The notes under the pieces: model-generated
Database searches by the model: none
What the model saw: only the letters and a program-made list of their open reading frames with translations
What the model was told of the DNA's origin: nothing
Shown: one piece after another, positions 8,357 to 17,880 of the stretch
Layout of the letters: every line of letters starts with the position of its first letter
Numbering within the stretch: position 1 is the stretch's first letter
Assembly (NCBI RefSeq): GCF_004799405.1
Contig: NZ_SSMW01000031.1
Coordinates: 1-64,000, forward strand
Direction: 5' to 3'
Length of the DNA: 64,000 nucleotides
Source: Bradyrhizobium sp.
Lineage (GTDB): Bacteria; Pseudomonadota; Alphaproteobacteria; Rhizobiales; Xanthobacteraceae
Program-made: the position numbers and the translations under genes

Positions 8357-9703
8357 TCAAACCGCGGCGGATCGTCGCCTGCTCGACACGGGGTCCGCAA
8401 TCCACGCCTTGCGGTCGGCCACCGCATTGTGAAACTGATCGAGCGCGATGTTGAACGCCGACAGCGTATCCTCGGCGACCGCGCCATCTTCGAAACAATT
8501 CAGCGTGTCGCGCAATATTTCGTCGGCTTCTTTTTGCATCAGGTCGAGCTCGGTGATCGAGCCGCTCTCACGCGCGGCGACGATCATGTCCACCAGGCGG
8601 TTGCGCAATTCGGTGTTATGGATCCGTTCGTCGCGCCGCATGTAGCTGCGCAGCCACGCGCCTCCCGAGGCCAGCCCCGACAAGATCATCAGCCCGAACC
8701 ACATGAAGTCGCCATAGCGGTCGAGAAAGCTGCGCTCGTTGCCGTCGATATAGGCGGCGGCTCCCGGATGAGCCGGAATCGCGGCGGCCTTGTCGGTGTC
8801 GGGAACCTGGATGTTCGCCACCCCCGGAAAGTCGCTCTGCAGGGAATGGCGGATCGCGAAAAGCTGCTTGGTGAAGGCGGTGACGGTCAACTCCGACAGC
8901 GTCTTGCGGGCGACAATCAGATGATTGACGTCAATGGTCGTTACGTCGTCATCCGGACGGGCCGGAGTGGCGCCAAGCGCGCCCGCGGCGATCTCCGCGG
9001 ATTCGTAGACGGGGTGCTTGCGCGCGACGATCTCGGCGGCATCGATCGGCAGGAATGTTACAGCACTGTTTGGCTTGGTGGTCGCCGCGATCGCATCGGC
9101 GGTAATCTTGCTGTCGATCGGACCAACAGCCATGAAGGCGTCCACCTTCTGATTACGAAGCGCCTCGGGCAAATCGGTTGTGCCGAACTGGACCATCTCG
9201 ACCTTGTCCGGGGCAACGCCGGACTCAGTCAGGATGATCTTGAGGAGGTCGACGTTTGCCTGAGTCTTTCCAATGATGCCGACCTTGCGTCCGGCCAGGT
9301 TTGCAACCTTGGTGATGCTGGATTCTTTCTTCTGGCCCTTGGCGCCGCCGCCATTGGGCAGCCAGAGTACGACAAGATTCTTGCGAAAGATCGCCACCGA
9401 AAGCGCGTCGGGCGAAAGGCCGAGGTCGGCGCGCACGACCGCAAGATCGGCCTCATGATGCCCGATGGCGGTGGCGCTTTCTTCGGCGCCCGCGGTAACC
9501 GCCACTCGCAAGCGAACGTAATGCCGCTCGCGCGCGAAGGCCTGGGCGATCTCCTGGACCACCTTCACGTCGTCGCTGCCGGGTGGCCCGACGGCGATAC
9601 GCAAGGTGGCCGGCCTCCAGCTAAAGAACAAAAGACCGATCAATGCCGCGGCGAAGACCAGGCCACCCACGCAAAGCACGATAAAAGTCGCACGTTTCAT
9701 CAT
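8357..9703 (-). CDS. TAXI-type (TRAP-associated) solute-binding protein, membrane anchored
   Basis: 448 aa from the ATG whose complement ends at 9703. An N-terminal membrane helix (FIVLCVGGLVFAAALIGLLFF) is followed by the TAXI/NMT1-like binding fold (TLRIAVGPPGSDDVKVV, GHHEADLAVVRADLG, VGIIGKTQANVDLLKIIL). A second hydrophobic helix (FMWFGLMILSGLASGG) lies near residue 325 with a ~100-residue helical cytoplasmic tail rich in Glu and Asp. Typical TAXI proteins are ~320 aa, so the tail is extra. No TRAP permease gene is adjacent, and the gene converges with korB. An upstream AGGAGA is 15 bases from this ATG, so a start up to 24 codons earlier is possible. The ligand is unknown. Confidence 0.78.
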   Translation of the reverse strand: MMKRATFIVLCVGGLVFAAALIGLLFFSWRPATLRIAVGPPGSDDVKVVQEIAQAFARERHYVRLRVAVTAGAEESATAIGHHEADLAVVRADLGLSPDALSVAIFRKNLVVLWLPNGGGAKGQKKESSITKVANLAGRKVGIIGKTQANVDLLKIILTESGVAPDKVEMVQFGTTDLPEALRNQKVDAFMAVGPIDSKITADAIAATTKPNSAVTFLPIDAAEIVARKHPVYESAEIAAGALGATPARPDDDVTTIDVNHLIVARKTLSELTVTAFTKQLFAIRHSLQSDFPGVANIQVPDTDKAAAIPAHPGAAAYIDGNERSFLDRYGDFMWFGLMILSGLASGGAWLRSYMRRDERIHNTELRNRLVDMIVAARESGSITELDLMQKEADEILRDTLNCFEDGAVAEDTLSAFNIALDQFHNAVADRKAWIADPVSSRRRSAAV

Positions 9704-9850
9704 GAAACCGTCACGGTCTCTCCTGGACGGGCCGCCTGTGGGCTCGCCGGCTCCCTTGGATATTACGGCATGCACGCTCGCGACGCTACCGCGCTTGCCG
9801 CGGGTAAAAGCCGCAGCAGGAGGAATGAAGAAGCAAGGTTAAGGGTCGAA

Positions 9851-9878
9851 GCGGATGGCCCCCGGCCGGGTCATCCGC
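9851..9878 (-). terminator. Hairpin downstream of the Spy-like gene
   Basis: The arms GCGGATG (9851-9857) and CATCCGC (9872-9878) pair perfectly, and a CCC/GGG pair inside extends the stem after one mismatch. The hairpin sits 8 bp past the stop of the minus-strand gene ending at 9887. There is no strong T-run on the exit side, so it may be a weak terminator or an mRNA-stabilising end. Confidence 0.4.
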
Positions 9879-9886
9879 GTCTCGGT

Positions 9887-11386
9887 TCATTGGACCATTG
9901 AAATCAACCGACGGACTATTCCGCCGATGCTGGCGTGGTGCCGGTGGTAGTGCGACTGCGCGGTGGCTGGCTGTTCCGACATCGTGTGGCGGGGGCCGAT
10001 GGCTTCGAACTGCGCCTTTTGCTCGTTGGTCAGCTGTCCGTAGAAGTCGTCGAGTGCGGTGCGCACGGTCTTGACCGCCTGCAGCATCACGTCCAGCCGT
10101 TTGCCGACGGCGGCGAGCCGGGCCGGCGGCGTCACCGCCGTATCGACCTGGCAAGCGGTTTTGAGCATGTCCGCCACCTTGCTGCCGGCATCCTGGAGCG
10201 CGGTCAGGCTGGCCCGCTGCGCGTCGGTCGGATGCAGCCTCGCGTCGATCTCGGCGGCCGGCCAATCCGTCACGCCTGGTTGCGCGGTGCCGCAGCCCTG
10301 AGCGATCTCGCTTTGCCCGGCTTCATGCCTGCGCCGAGCCTGACGGCGATCCTTGCGCTGATCCTGGCCGAGCGCGTTGAGCGCGGCCTTCTGCTCATCG
10401 TTCAGAAGGCCATAAAAATGATCGAGCGGCGGCTGCACGGTGCCGACCGCCGCGATCATCGCCTCGATGCGCGCTTGCATAGCTGCGAGCCGGCTTGGCG
10501 CCGTCAGCGCCACCTGGGTCGGACACGCCGCCTTGATGTCCTGCGCGGCATTTACCGAGGCGTTGGCAAGGCCATCGAGCGCCGCGCGCTGTTCGTCGTT
10601 GGGCTGAACGGCCTGCTGGATCCGATCGATCGGCAGACCGGCGATGTCGCGGCTGTCGTCGCCGCACATTTGCGACAACTGGCTCGGCGTCGTACCTGCG
10701 GGCGAAGCTGGCTCCGGGCCAGCCGGGCTGCCGCCGGTGCCCGGCGGCAAATACCCTATGAGGTCATCATAGCCGTAAGGCGCGAACAGGCCGGCATAGA
10801 TGTCGTCATAGCCGTACCCCCAGAACGAGTCGTCGTAGGCATCGCCCCACAACGCGTAGTCGTAAAGGTCGTAATAGGCGAACGGCCAGAACAGCGGACC
10901 GACCCAGCCGTATCCGCCATGGCCGTGTCGCCACCAGCCGTTTCGGCCGTGGCCATGCCATCCGGCGGTCGCCGCGGTTGCAACGATACGGGCGCGGGCG
11001 GCCGGATCGTGCAAAGCGCTCCTGTTGCGCAATGCGCCGGCCACCGCGCGCGAGTTCAGCGCGCTGCGTACCGCGGTGGACCTCAAGCTCGCGCTCCGGC
11101 TCTGACCGAGCGCCGGATTGGCGCTGTCATTGAATGTGGTTCTGCGGCCGACCGAACCGCTGGGGGCATGGCGGACGGCAAAGGAGCGGGATCCGCGGAA
11201 ACTCGGTCGCGATATCGCGGACCTGCCGCCGAAGTGACGTACGCCGCCAAAATGGACGCCGCCTGCGCGCATACCGCCGCCGAAGTGACCACCACCATGG
11301 CCGCCTCCTCGGCCAGCCGCAGAATGGGTTGAACCGGAAAGCAGCGCCGCCAGGGCGATCGCGGCAACGACGTTAAGTTTGGACAT
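9887..11386 (-). CDS. Spy/CpxP-like LTXXQ-repeat envelope protein
   Basis: 499 aa. A good ribosome-binding site (GGAGG, 7 bases before ATG) fixes the start, ten codons inside a longer frame. An N-terminal signal peptide (VVAAIALAALLSGSTHSA) is followed by a Gly/His-rich stretch and a Tyr/Asp/Gly-rich middle (YYDLYDYALWGDAYDD). The C-terminal half holds two similar helical units, with QPNDEQRAALDGL...FYGLLNDEQKAAL and HPTDAQRASLTAL...FYGQLTNEQKAQF. The paired helical repeats resemble Spy/CpxP periplasmic chaperones, though the protein is much larger than the ~160-aa type members. An exact GGAAC-N16-CGTT element lies about 50 bp upstream, pointing to general-stress control. The chaperone role is inferred. 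Confidence 0.8.
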   Translation of the reverse strand: MSKLNVVAAIALAALLSGSTHSAAGRGGGHGGGHFGGGMRAGGVHFGGVRHFGGRSAISRPSFRGSRSFAVRHAPSGSVGRRTTFNDSANPALGQSRSASLRSTAVRSALNSRAVAGALRNRSALHDPAARARIVATAATAGWHGHGRNGWWRHGHGGYGWVGPLFWPFAYYDLYDYALWGDAYDDSFWGYGYDDIYAGLFAPYGYDDLIGYLPPGTGGSPAGPEPASPAGTTPSQLSQMCGDDSRDIAGLPIDRIQQAVQPNDEQRAALDGLANASVNAAQDIKAACPTQVALTAPSRLAAMQARIEAMIAAVGTVQPPLDHFYGLLNDEQKAALNALGQDQRKDRRQARRRHEAGQSEIAQGCGTAQPGVTDWPAAEIDARLHPTDAQRASLTALQDAGSKVADMLKTACQVDTAVTPPARLAAVGKRLDVMLQAVKTVRTALDDFYGQLTNEQKAQFEAIGPRHTMSEQPATAQSHYHRHHASIGGIVRRLISMVQ

Positions 11387-11435
11387 TGCACCCTCCTCAA
11401 GCGTCCCGCGCGTCAAGAAGCGGCCTTGTCATCGT

Positions 11436-11460
11436 AACGCCCACACGTCGCCGCAGTTCC
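11436..11460 (-). promoter_or_regulatory. EcfG-type (general stress) promoter of the Spy-like gene
   Basis: On the minus strand GGAAC (complement of 11456-11460) is followed by exactly 16 bases and CGTT (complement of 11436-11439). This is the alphaproteobacterial EcfG/RpoE2 consensus. The predicted transcript start is ~11430, giving a leader of roughly 45 nt before the ATG at 11386. Confidence 0.72.
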
Positions 11461-11720
11461 TCAAGGGCGTCGCTGCCGCAAGCCCAAATGCCATGCCAAT
11501 CGCATCGACCGGCGGACACGCCGGCTACTTGCCGACATCACAAAATCGCGTTGAGACAAGCGCCAAACCATTGATTCTCGGGGGATCGAACTGTCGTGAA
11601 TAACGTTATCCCGGCGATATTCCCTGTCAGCACCCCTCAAGGACTTGTTGACAAAATTCGGCTTCCCGCCAGAAGGTGCAGGGAACCCGGATTGGACCAC
11701 CTCGAACAGAACAAGGCATC
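11461..11720. other. Intergenic remainder between the Spy-like gene and tal-pgi
   Basis: The full non-coding interval is 11387-11720 (334 bp), of which the left part carries the EcfG-type promoter and leader of the minus-strand gene. The right part must hold the promoter of the pentose-phosphate operon. A TTGACA at 11648 has no convincing -10 at 16-18 bp, so no promoter is called. An AAGG lies 4-7 bases before the ATG at 11721. I see no small gene or repeat here. Confidence 0.5.
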
Positions 11721-14573
11721 ATGAATCCTGTCAAAGCACTCGAGAACCAAGGCCAGGCGGTCTGGCTGGATTTCCTGGCCCGCGGCTTCGTCGCCAAGGG
11801 CGATCTGAAAAAGCTGATCGATACCGATGGCGTCAAGGGCGTCACGTCGAATCCGTCGATCTTCGAGAAGGCTATCGGCAGTTCGGACGAATATGACGGC
11901 GCGATCGGCCATGCCCTGAAAAGAGGCGATCGCCCGGTTGCCGAACTGTTCGAGCATCTAGCAATCGAGGATATCCAGCATGCCGCCGACGTGCTGCGCC
12001 CGGTTTACGACCATTTGAAGGGCAACGACGGTTTCGTCAGCCTCGAAGTGTCGCCCTATCTGGCGATGGATACCAAAGCCACGATTGCCGAAGCCGAGCG
12101 GCTCTGGAAGGACGTCAGGCGCAGGAATTTGATGGTGAAAGTCCCGGCAACGCCGGAGGGCCTGCCCGCGATCCAGCACCTGATCGGCGAAGGCATCAGC
12201 ATCAACATCACGCTGTTGTTTTCGCAAAAGGTCTATGTGCAGGTCGCCGAGGCCTATCTCGCGGGACTCGAAAGATATGTCGCCGGCGGCGGCGATCCTT
12301 CCCATGTCGCCAGCGTCGCCAGCTTCTTCGTCAGCCGCATCGACAGCGCGGTCGACAAGCAGCTCGATGAGAAGATCGCAAAAGCCAACGACCCAACCGA
12401 AAAGGAACGGCTGACCGCGCTGAAAGGCAAGGTCGCCATCGCCAACGCCAAGCTCGCCTACCAGGAATACAAGCGGCTGTTTTCCGGCACACGCTGGGAC
12501 AGGCTCGCCGCCAGGGGCGCCAGGCCGCAGCGATTGCTATGGGCCTCGACCGGCACCAAAAATAAAGACTATAGCGACGTGCTCTATGTCGAGGAATTGA
12601 TCGGCCCCAACACCGTCAACACGGTGCCGCCGGCGACGCTCGACGCCTTCCGCGATCACGGCAAGCCGCGCGACAGCCTTGAAGAGAATGTCGAGGAAGC
12701 GAGGCACGTGCTCGCCGAACTGGAGAAATCAGGCATCTCGCTCGATGCGATCACCGCTGACCTCGTCAAGGACGGCGTTAAGCTGTTTGCCGATGCCGCC
12801 GACAAGCTTTACGGCGCGGTCGCGCACAAGCGCGCGGCGGTGCTGGGCCATGGCATCGACCGTCAGGAATTGATGCTCGGAGACGGCCTCGGCAAGGCCG
12901 TCGAGAACAGCACCGAGGACTGGCGCGCGTCGGCCACGATACGGCGGCTCTGGCAACACGACAAATCGGTGTGGACCGCAACCGACGAGGACAAGTGGCT
13001 AGGCTGGCTGAACAGTGCCGCGACCGCTGATGTTGCCGACTACGAGGACTATGCGCAGAAGGTAAAGGGGCAGAATTTCACCGACGCTGTCGTGCTCGGC
13101 ATGGGCGGATCGAGCCTGGGTCCGGAAGTGCTGGCGAAAACTTTTGCGAAGAAAGCCGGCTTCCCGAAACTGCATGTACTGGATTCGACCGATCCGGCGC
13201 AGGTCCGCGCGATGCGGGCTTCGATCAACATCGCCAAAACCCTGTTCATCGTCTCCAGCAAATCCGGCGGCACCACCGAGCCGAATGTGATGAAGGATTA
13301 TTTCTTCGCCGAAGTGTCCAAGGCCATCGGCGCCGACAAGGCCGGCCATCGTTTCATCGCGGTGACCGATCCGGGCTCATCGCTGGAGAAGGTCGCGACC
13401 AAGCAGGGTTTTGCGCGCATCTTCCACGGCGATCCCACCATCGGCGGGCGCTATTCCGTGCTGTCGCCGTTCGGGCTGGTGCCGGCCGCAACCGCAGGCA
13501 TCGACGTTCGCAGCCTCCTCAAGCACACGCTTTCGATGGTGCGCTCCTGCGGGCCGGATGTGCCGCCGCACGAAAATCCCGGCGTGCAGCTCGGCCTTGC
13601 CATGGGCCTCGCCGGGCTTGAGGGCCGCGACAAGGTGACGATATTGTCGTCAAAAAAGATCGCCGATTTCGGCGCCTGGGCCGAGCAGTTGATCGCCGAA
13701 TCCACCGGCAAGGACGGCAAGGGCTTGATTCCGATCGACGGCGAGCCGCTTGGCGACCCGTCACTTTACGTCGATGACCGTTTCTTCATCGGCATCAGCA
13801 CTGAGGGTGAAAGCGATGCGGCGCATGACGGCAAATTGACTGCGCTGGAAAAGGCCGGGCATCCGGTGGTCCGCATTGCCATGAAATCGATCGACCATCT
13901 TGGCCAGGAATTCTTCCGCTTCGAGATGGCGACTGCGGTCGCCGGTTCCGTGCTCGGCATCAACCCGTTCAACCAGCCCGATGTGGAAGACGCCAAGATC
14001 AAGACCCGCGAGTTGACCGCGGCATTCGAAAAGTCCGGCGCGCTGCCGGCCGAAAGACCGGTGATATCTACCGCGCAAGCCGACCTTTATACCGATGGCA
14101 CCAATGCCGCTGCGCTGCGCAAGGCCGGCGCCGATGGCGATCTCGGCTCATGGCTGAAGGCGCATCTGGCCCGTTCCGGCGCCGGGGACTATGTGGCGTT
14201 GCTCGCCTATATCGAGCGCGATCATGCCCATATCGAAACCTTGCAGCACATGCGGCTTGCGGTGCGCGACAAGCGCCATGTCGCAACCTGCGCCGAATTC
14301 GGCCCGCGTTTCCTGCATTCGACCGGACAGGCCTACAAGGGCGGCCCCGACAGCGGCGTCTTCCTGCAGATCACCGCCGACGACGCCAAGGATCTGGCGG
14401 TACCTGGCCAGAAGGCGAGTTTCGGCGTGATCAAGGCGGCGCAGGCGCGCGGCGATTTCGACGTGCTCACCGACCGCGGCCGGCGGGCATTGCGCGTTCA
14501 TTTGAAGGGCGACCTGAAATCGGGGCTAAAGATGCTCGACGCCGCCATCGCGGACGCATTGAACCAGGGATAA
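11721..14573 (+). CDS. tal-pgi: Bifunctional transaldolase / glucose-6-phosphate isomerase
   Basis: 950 aa, a fusion of two enzymes. Residues 1-~370 are transaldolase: [13 protein letters not shown] at 39-52, the Schiff-base lysine K140 in [11 protein letters not shown], and [11 protein letters not shown]. Residues ~400-950 are phosphoglucose isomerase: [28 protein letters not shown] and the late helix [15 protein letters not shown]. It links fructose-6-phosphate, sedoheptulose-7-phosphate and erythrose-4-phosphate to glucose-6-phosphate. The fusion is known in several alphaproteobacteria. ATG 11721 is chosen because the upstream 15 codons do not look like transaldolase. It is the first gene of the tal-pgi/gnd/zwf/pgl/gntK/HAD run; gnd follows after 4 bp. 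Confidence 0.95.
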   Translation: MNPVKALENQGQAVWLDFLARGFVAKGDLKKLIDTDGVKGVTSNPSIFEKAIGSSDEYDGAIGHALKRGDRPVAELFEHLAIEDIQHAADVLRPVYDHLKGNDGFVSLEVSPYLAMDTKATIAEAERLWKDVRRRNLMVKVPATPEGLPAIQHLIGEGISINITLLFSQKVYVQVAEAYLAGLERYVAGGGDPSHVASVASFFVSRIDSAVDKQLDEKIAKANDPTEKERLTALKGKVAIANAKLAYQEYKRLFSGTRWDRLAARGARPQRLLWASTGTKNKDYSDVLYVEELIGPNTVNTVPPATLDAFRDHGKPRDSLEENVEEARHVLAELEKSGISLDAITADLVKDGVKLFADAADKLYGAVAHKRAAVLGHGIDRQELMLGDGLGKAVENSTEDWRASATIRRLWQHDKSVWTATDEDKWLGWLNSAATADVADYEDYAQKVKGQNFTDAVVLGMGGSSLGPEVLAKTFAKKAGFPKLHVLDSTDPAQVRAMRASINIAKTLFIVSSKSGGTTEPNVMKDYFFAEVSKAIGADKAGHRFIAVTDPGSSLEKVATKQGFARIFHGDPTIGGRYSVLSPFGLVPAATAGIDVRSLLKHTLSMVRSCGPDVPPHENPGVQLGLAMGLAGLEGRDKVTILSSKKIADFGAWAEQLIAESTGKDGKGLIPIDGEPLGDPSLYVDDRFFIGISTEGESDAAHDGKLTALEKAGHPVVRIAMKSIDHLGQEFFRFEMATAVAGSVLGINPFNQPDVEDAKIKTRELTAAFEKSGALPAERPVISTAQADLYTDGTNAAALRKAGADGDLGSWLKAHLARSGAGDYVALLAYIERDHAHIETLQHMRLAVRDKRHVATCAEFGPRFLHSTGQAYKGGPDSGVFLQITADDAKDLAVPGQKASFGVIKAAQARGDFDVLTDRGRRALRVHLKGDLKSGLKMLDAAIADALNQG

Positions 14574-14577
14574 GAAA

Positions 14578-15606
14578 ATGCAGCTCGGCATGATCGGCCT
14601 TGGCCGGATGGGCGGCAATATCGTCCGCCGGCTGATGAAGCACGGACACTCCACCGTCGTTTACGACAAGGATCCGAAAGCCATCGCGGCGATCGCAGCC
14701 GACGGCGCAGTCGGCGCCGGCACGCTGGTGGATTTTGTCAACAAACTGGAAAAGCCGCGGACGGTCTGGGTCATGCTCCCTGCAGGCAAGATCACCGAAG
14801 CGACCATCGACGAACTGGCAAAACTGATGCAGACCGGCGACGTCATCATCGATGGCGGCAATACCTTCTGGCAGGATGACGTCCGCCGCGGCAAGGCGCT
14901 GAAACAACACGGCATCCACTATCTCGACGTCGGCACCTCAGGCGGCGTCTGGGGCATCGACCGCGGCTATTGCATGATGATCGGCGGCGACAAGGCGGTG
15001 GTCGACCGCCTCGATCCGATCTTCGCGGCATTGGCGCCGGGCATCGGAGACATCCCGAAAACCCGCGGACGCGACGGCCGCGATCCGCGCATCGAGCAGG
15101 GCTATATTCACGCCGGTCCGGTCGGCGCCGGGCACTTCGTCAAAATGGTCCACAACGGCATCGAATACGGATTGATGCAGGCCTATGCCGAGGGATTCGA
15201 TATCCTGAAGAACGCCAATATCGAGGCGTTGCCCCCCGACCACCGTTTCGATCTCGACATTGCCGACATCGCCGAGGTCTGGCGTCGCGGCAGCGTGATC
15301 CCGTCCTGGCTGCTCGACCTTATCTCCTCGGCGCTCGCCGAAAATCATGCGCTGGATGAGTATTCAGGTTTCGTGGAGGATTCCGGCGAAGGCCGCTGGA
15401 CCGTGAATGCGGCCATCGACGAGGCCGTACCCGCCGAAGTATTGACGGCGGCGCTGTATGCCCGCTTCCGCTCCCGCAAGGAGCACACCTTCGCCGAAAA
15501 GATTCTTTCCGCCATGCGCGCCGGTTTCGGCGGCCATAAGGAGCCGGCCCAGCATCCGGATCCGGCGCGGCCGAACGCACCCGACATTGTCAAGCCGAAA
15601 GCCTAG
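14578..15606 (+). CDS. gnd: 6-phosphogluconate dehydrogenase (decarboxylating), short YqeC-type
   Basis: 342 aa, shorter than the ~470-aa Gnd of enteric bacteria, so it belongs to the short YqeC/GndA-like branch. The N-terminal Rossmann motif [14 protein letters not shown] is followed by DGGNTFW. The catalytic region has [16 protein letters not shown], carrying the general-acid/base lysine and the substrate-binding HNGIEYG. It oxidatively decarboxylates 6-phosphogluconate to ribulose-5-phosphate with NAD(P)H. It starts 4 bp after tal-pgi and its stop overlaps the zwf start. Confidence 0.93.
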   Translation: MQLGMIGLGRMGGNIVRRLMKHGHSTVVYDKDPKAIAAIAADGAVGAGTLVDFVNKLEKPRTVWVMLPAGKITEATIDELAKLMQTGDVIIDGGNTFWQDDVRRGKALKQHGIHYLDVGTSGGVWGIDRGYCMMIGGDKAVVDRLDPIFAALAPGIGDIPKTRGRDGRDPRIEQGYIHAGPVGAGHFVKMVHNGIEYGLMQAYAEGFDILKNANIEALPPDHRFDLDIADIAEVWRRGSVIPSWLLDLISSALAENHALDEYSGFVEDSGEGRWTVNAAIDEAVPAEVLTAALYARFRSRKEHTFAEKILSAMRAGFGGHKEPAQHPDPARPNAPDIVKPKA

Positions 15607-17126
15607 TGTCGATGACCGACGCTCCAGCGAAGCAAAAGAAGCCGGACTCCTGTTCATTTGTCATTTTCGGCGTCACCGGCGATCTCGCGCATCGGCTTGT
15701 CTTCCCCGCGCTCTATAACCTGGCCGCTACCAGCCTGTTACCCGACAACTTCTGCATCGTCGGCATCGCCCGCCAAGGTATGACCGGTGATGCACTACGC
15801 GACAGCCTGATGAAGGGTTTGCGCGAATTCGCCACCCGTCCCGTCGACGACAGCATAGCCAGCCGTTTGCTGGAATGCGTCAGCTGCTTTGAGGCCGATC
15901 CGAAAGACCCGGCCTCGTTCGACCAGATGAAAGCGCAGCTCGAAAAGCTGGAAGCCGCGCGAAACACCGGCGGCAACCGGCTGTTTTATCTGGCGACGCC
16001 GCCCGGCGCTTTTCCGACGATCAGCCGCCAGCTCGGACGCACCGGCCTGCTCAAGGAAGAAGACAACGCATGGCGGCGGCTGGTGGTCGAAAAACCGTTC
16101 GGAACCGATCTTGCTTCTGCAAGGACCCTCAACGGCGAGTTATTGAAGATCCTCGATGAACATCAGATCTACCGGATCGATCACTACCTCGGCAAGGAAA
16201 CGGTCCAGAACATCCTGGTGCTGCGCTTTGCCAACGGCATGTTCGAACCGATCTGGAACCGAAATCACATCGACCACATCCAGATCACCGTCGACGAGAA
16301 GCTCGGCGTCGGCCACCGCGGCAGCTTCTATGACGTGACCGGCGCGTTGCGCGACATGGTGCCGAACCACCTGTTTCAACTGCTGTCGCTGGTCGCGATG
16401 GAGCCGCCGGCCCGGTTCGATGCGCATGCGGTGCGCTCCGAAAAGGCCGAAGTGCTGGCGGCGATCCAGACCCAGAGCGAAGCGGATGCTTTAAAGAATT
16501 CCGTCCGCGGCCAATATCGCGGCGGCAAGGTCGGCGACACCGAGATCGCGGATTATCGCAAGACCGAGGATGTCAAACCCGACAGCACAACCGAAACCTA
16601 TGCTGCGCTCAAGCTCACCATCGACAACTGGCGCTGGGCCGGCGTGCCCTTCTACCTGCGCACCGGCAAGGCGCTCGGGATCAAGCGCACCGAAGTTGCA
16701 ATCAAATTCAAGCAGGCTCCGTTCGCGATGTTCCGTGACACGCCGGTGGATCGGCTGTCGCAGAATTATCTCGTCATCAGCATCGAGCCGACCGAGGGCA
16801 TCACGCTACAGTTCAATACCAAGGTGCCGGGACCGTCGATCAACATCGACGGCGTCGAGATGAAATTCCGCTACAAGGATTATTTCAAGGCGGCGCCGGC
16901 CACCGGATACGAGACGCTGATCTACGACTGCATGATCGGCGACAACATCCTGTTTCAGCGTGCCGACAGCGTGGAGGCCGGCTGGCAGGCCGTGCAGCCG
17001 TTCCTGGACGCGTGGAAGCAGGCGGGCGATAGGGACCTTGAGACTTACCAGGCCGGCAGCGAAGGCCCTGCGCAAGCCGACGAACTGCTGAAGCGCGACG
17101 GCCGAAGCTGGCGGAAGCTCGGCTAA
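15606..17126 (+). CDS. zwf: Glucose-6-phosphate 1-dehydrogenase
   Basis: 506 aa. The coenzyme-binding motif FGVTGDLAHRLVFPAL is near residue 22. The active-site block RIDHYLGKETVQN contains the substrate-binding and catalytic His/Lys residues. Later conserved segments include GVPFYLRTGKAL and FNTKVPGPS. It makes 6-phosphogluconolactone and NADPH, the entry to the oxidative pentose-phosphate and Entner-Doudoroff routes. The start is GTG at 15606, overlapping the gnd stop (TAGTG); ATG at 15612, two codons later, is an equally good alternative. Length and motifs are normal. Confidence 0.96.
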   Translation: MSMTDAPAKQKKPDSCSFVIFGVTGDLAHRLVFPALYNLAATSLLPDNFCIVGIARQGMTGDALRDSLMKGLREFATRPVDDSIASRLLECVSCFEADPKDPASFDQMKAQLEKLEAARNTGGNRLFYLATPPGAFPTISRQLGRTGLLKEEDNAWRRLVVEKPFGTDLASARTLNGELLKILDEHQIYRIDHYLGKETVQNILVLRFANGMFEPIWNRNHIDHIQITVDEKLGVGHRGSFYDVTGALRDMVPNHLFQLLSLVAMEPPARFDAHAVRSEKAEVLAAIQTQSEADALKNSVRGQYRGGKVGDTEIADYRKTEDVKPDSTTETYAALKLTIDNWRWAGVPFYLRTGKALGIKRTEVAIKFKQAPFAMFRDTPVDRLSQNYLVISIEPTEGITLQFNTKVPGPSINIDGVEMKFRYKDYFKAAPATGYETLIYDCMIGDNILFQRADSVEAGWQAVQPFLDAWKQAGDRDLETYQAGSEGPAQADELLKRDGRSWRKLG

Positions 17127-17127
17127 G

Positions 17128-17880
17128 ATGGCTTCGGACAATCAAGCAAACTTCGAGTTGATCACGGTTTCCGATTCGGTCGCGCTCGCCAACAGCGCTG
17201 CCGAACGTATTATGACAAGAATCGCGGCCAATCGTGGACGCGTGGCGATCTGCCTGACCGGGGGATCGAGCCCGAGACAACTCTATCAACTGCTTGCAAC
17301 CGATGCCTGTCGAAGCCGGATCCCGTGGGACCGGGTGCACTGGTTTATCGGCGACGAGCGCTTTGTCCCGGCGAATGACCCGCTCAACAATATGGGCGCG
17401 GCACGGCGGATCTTCCTGGATCGCTACGCGCCGGCTGGCAACATCCATCCGATTCCGACCGACACTGCCGATCCCCAGCAAGCGGCAAGCCGTTATGAAC
17501 GCGAGTTGCAATTGTTCTACGGTGCGAACGCGCTGGATTCCGCCCGCCCGCTGTTCGATGTCGTGCTGATGGGCGTCGGCCCCGATGGCCATACCGCCTC
17601 GCTATTTCCGGGTTATCCCGCAATGGAGGAAACCAAACGCTGGGTGGTCGGTGTCCCCGAGGCCCATGTCGAGCCATTCGTGCCGCGCGTCACCCTGACG
17701 CTGCCGGCACTGAACTCCTGCCGGGAGATGCTGTTCGAAGCCAGCGGCTCGGACAAGCGCGCGATCTTGACGCGCGTGCTGGCGGGCGAGAACCTGCCCG
17801 CGAACCGCGCACGCTCCAGCGGCGAGACGGTCTGGCTGGTGGATGCGGCGGCGCTGCCGGAGAATTTCCGTGGGCGATGA
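17128..17880 (+). CDS. pgl: 6-phosphogluconolactonase (DevB/SOL type)
   Basis: 250 aa. The family pattern is present: CLTGGSSPRQLYQLL near residues 45-60, WFIGDERFVPANDPLNNMG, and VLMGVGPDGHTASLFPG with the conserved GxGxDGHTASLFP block. It hydrolyses 6-phosphogluconolactone to 6-phosphogluconate, between Zwf and Gnd. The ATG is one base after the zwf stop, and the last 11 bases overlap the gluconokinase start. Confidence 0.95.
   Translation: MASDNQANFELITVSDSVALANSAAERIMTRIAANRGRVAICLTGGSSPRQLYQLLATDACRSRIPWDRVHWFIGDERFVPANDPLNNMGAARRIFLDRYAPAGNIHPIPTDTADPQQAASRYERELQLFYGANALDSARPLFDVVLMGVGPDGHTASLFPGYPAMEETKRWVVGVPEAHVEPFVPRVTLTLPALNSCREMLFEASGSDKRAILTRVLAGENLPANRARSSGETVWLVDAAALPENFRGR

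Noticed and set aside
8276-9901. 541-aa plus-strand open frame
   Set aside because: Antisense to the TAXI-type gene, which has a clear fold and membrane helices.
9935-11332. 465-aa plus-strand open frame
   Set aside because: Antisense to the Spy-like gene, which has a signal peptide, repeats and a ribosome-binding site.
11648-11653. TTGACA as a -35 for tal-pgi
   Set aside because: No -10-like hexamer at 16-18 bp downstream (AGAAGG is found instead).
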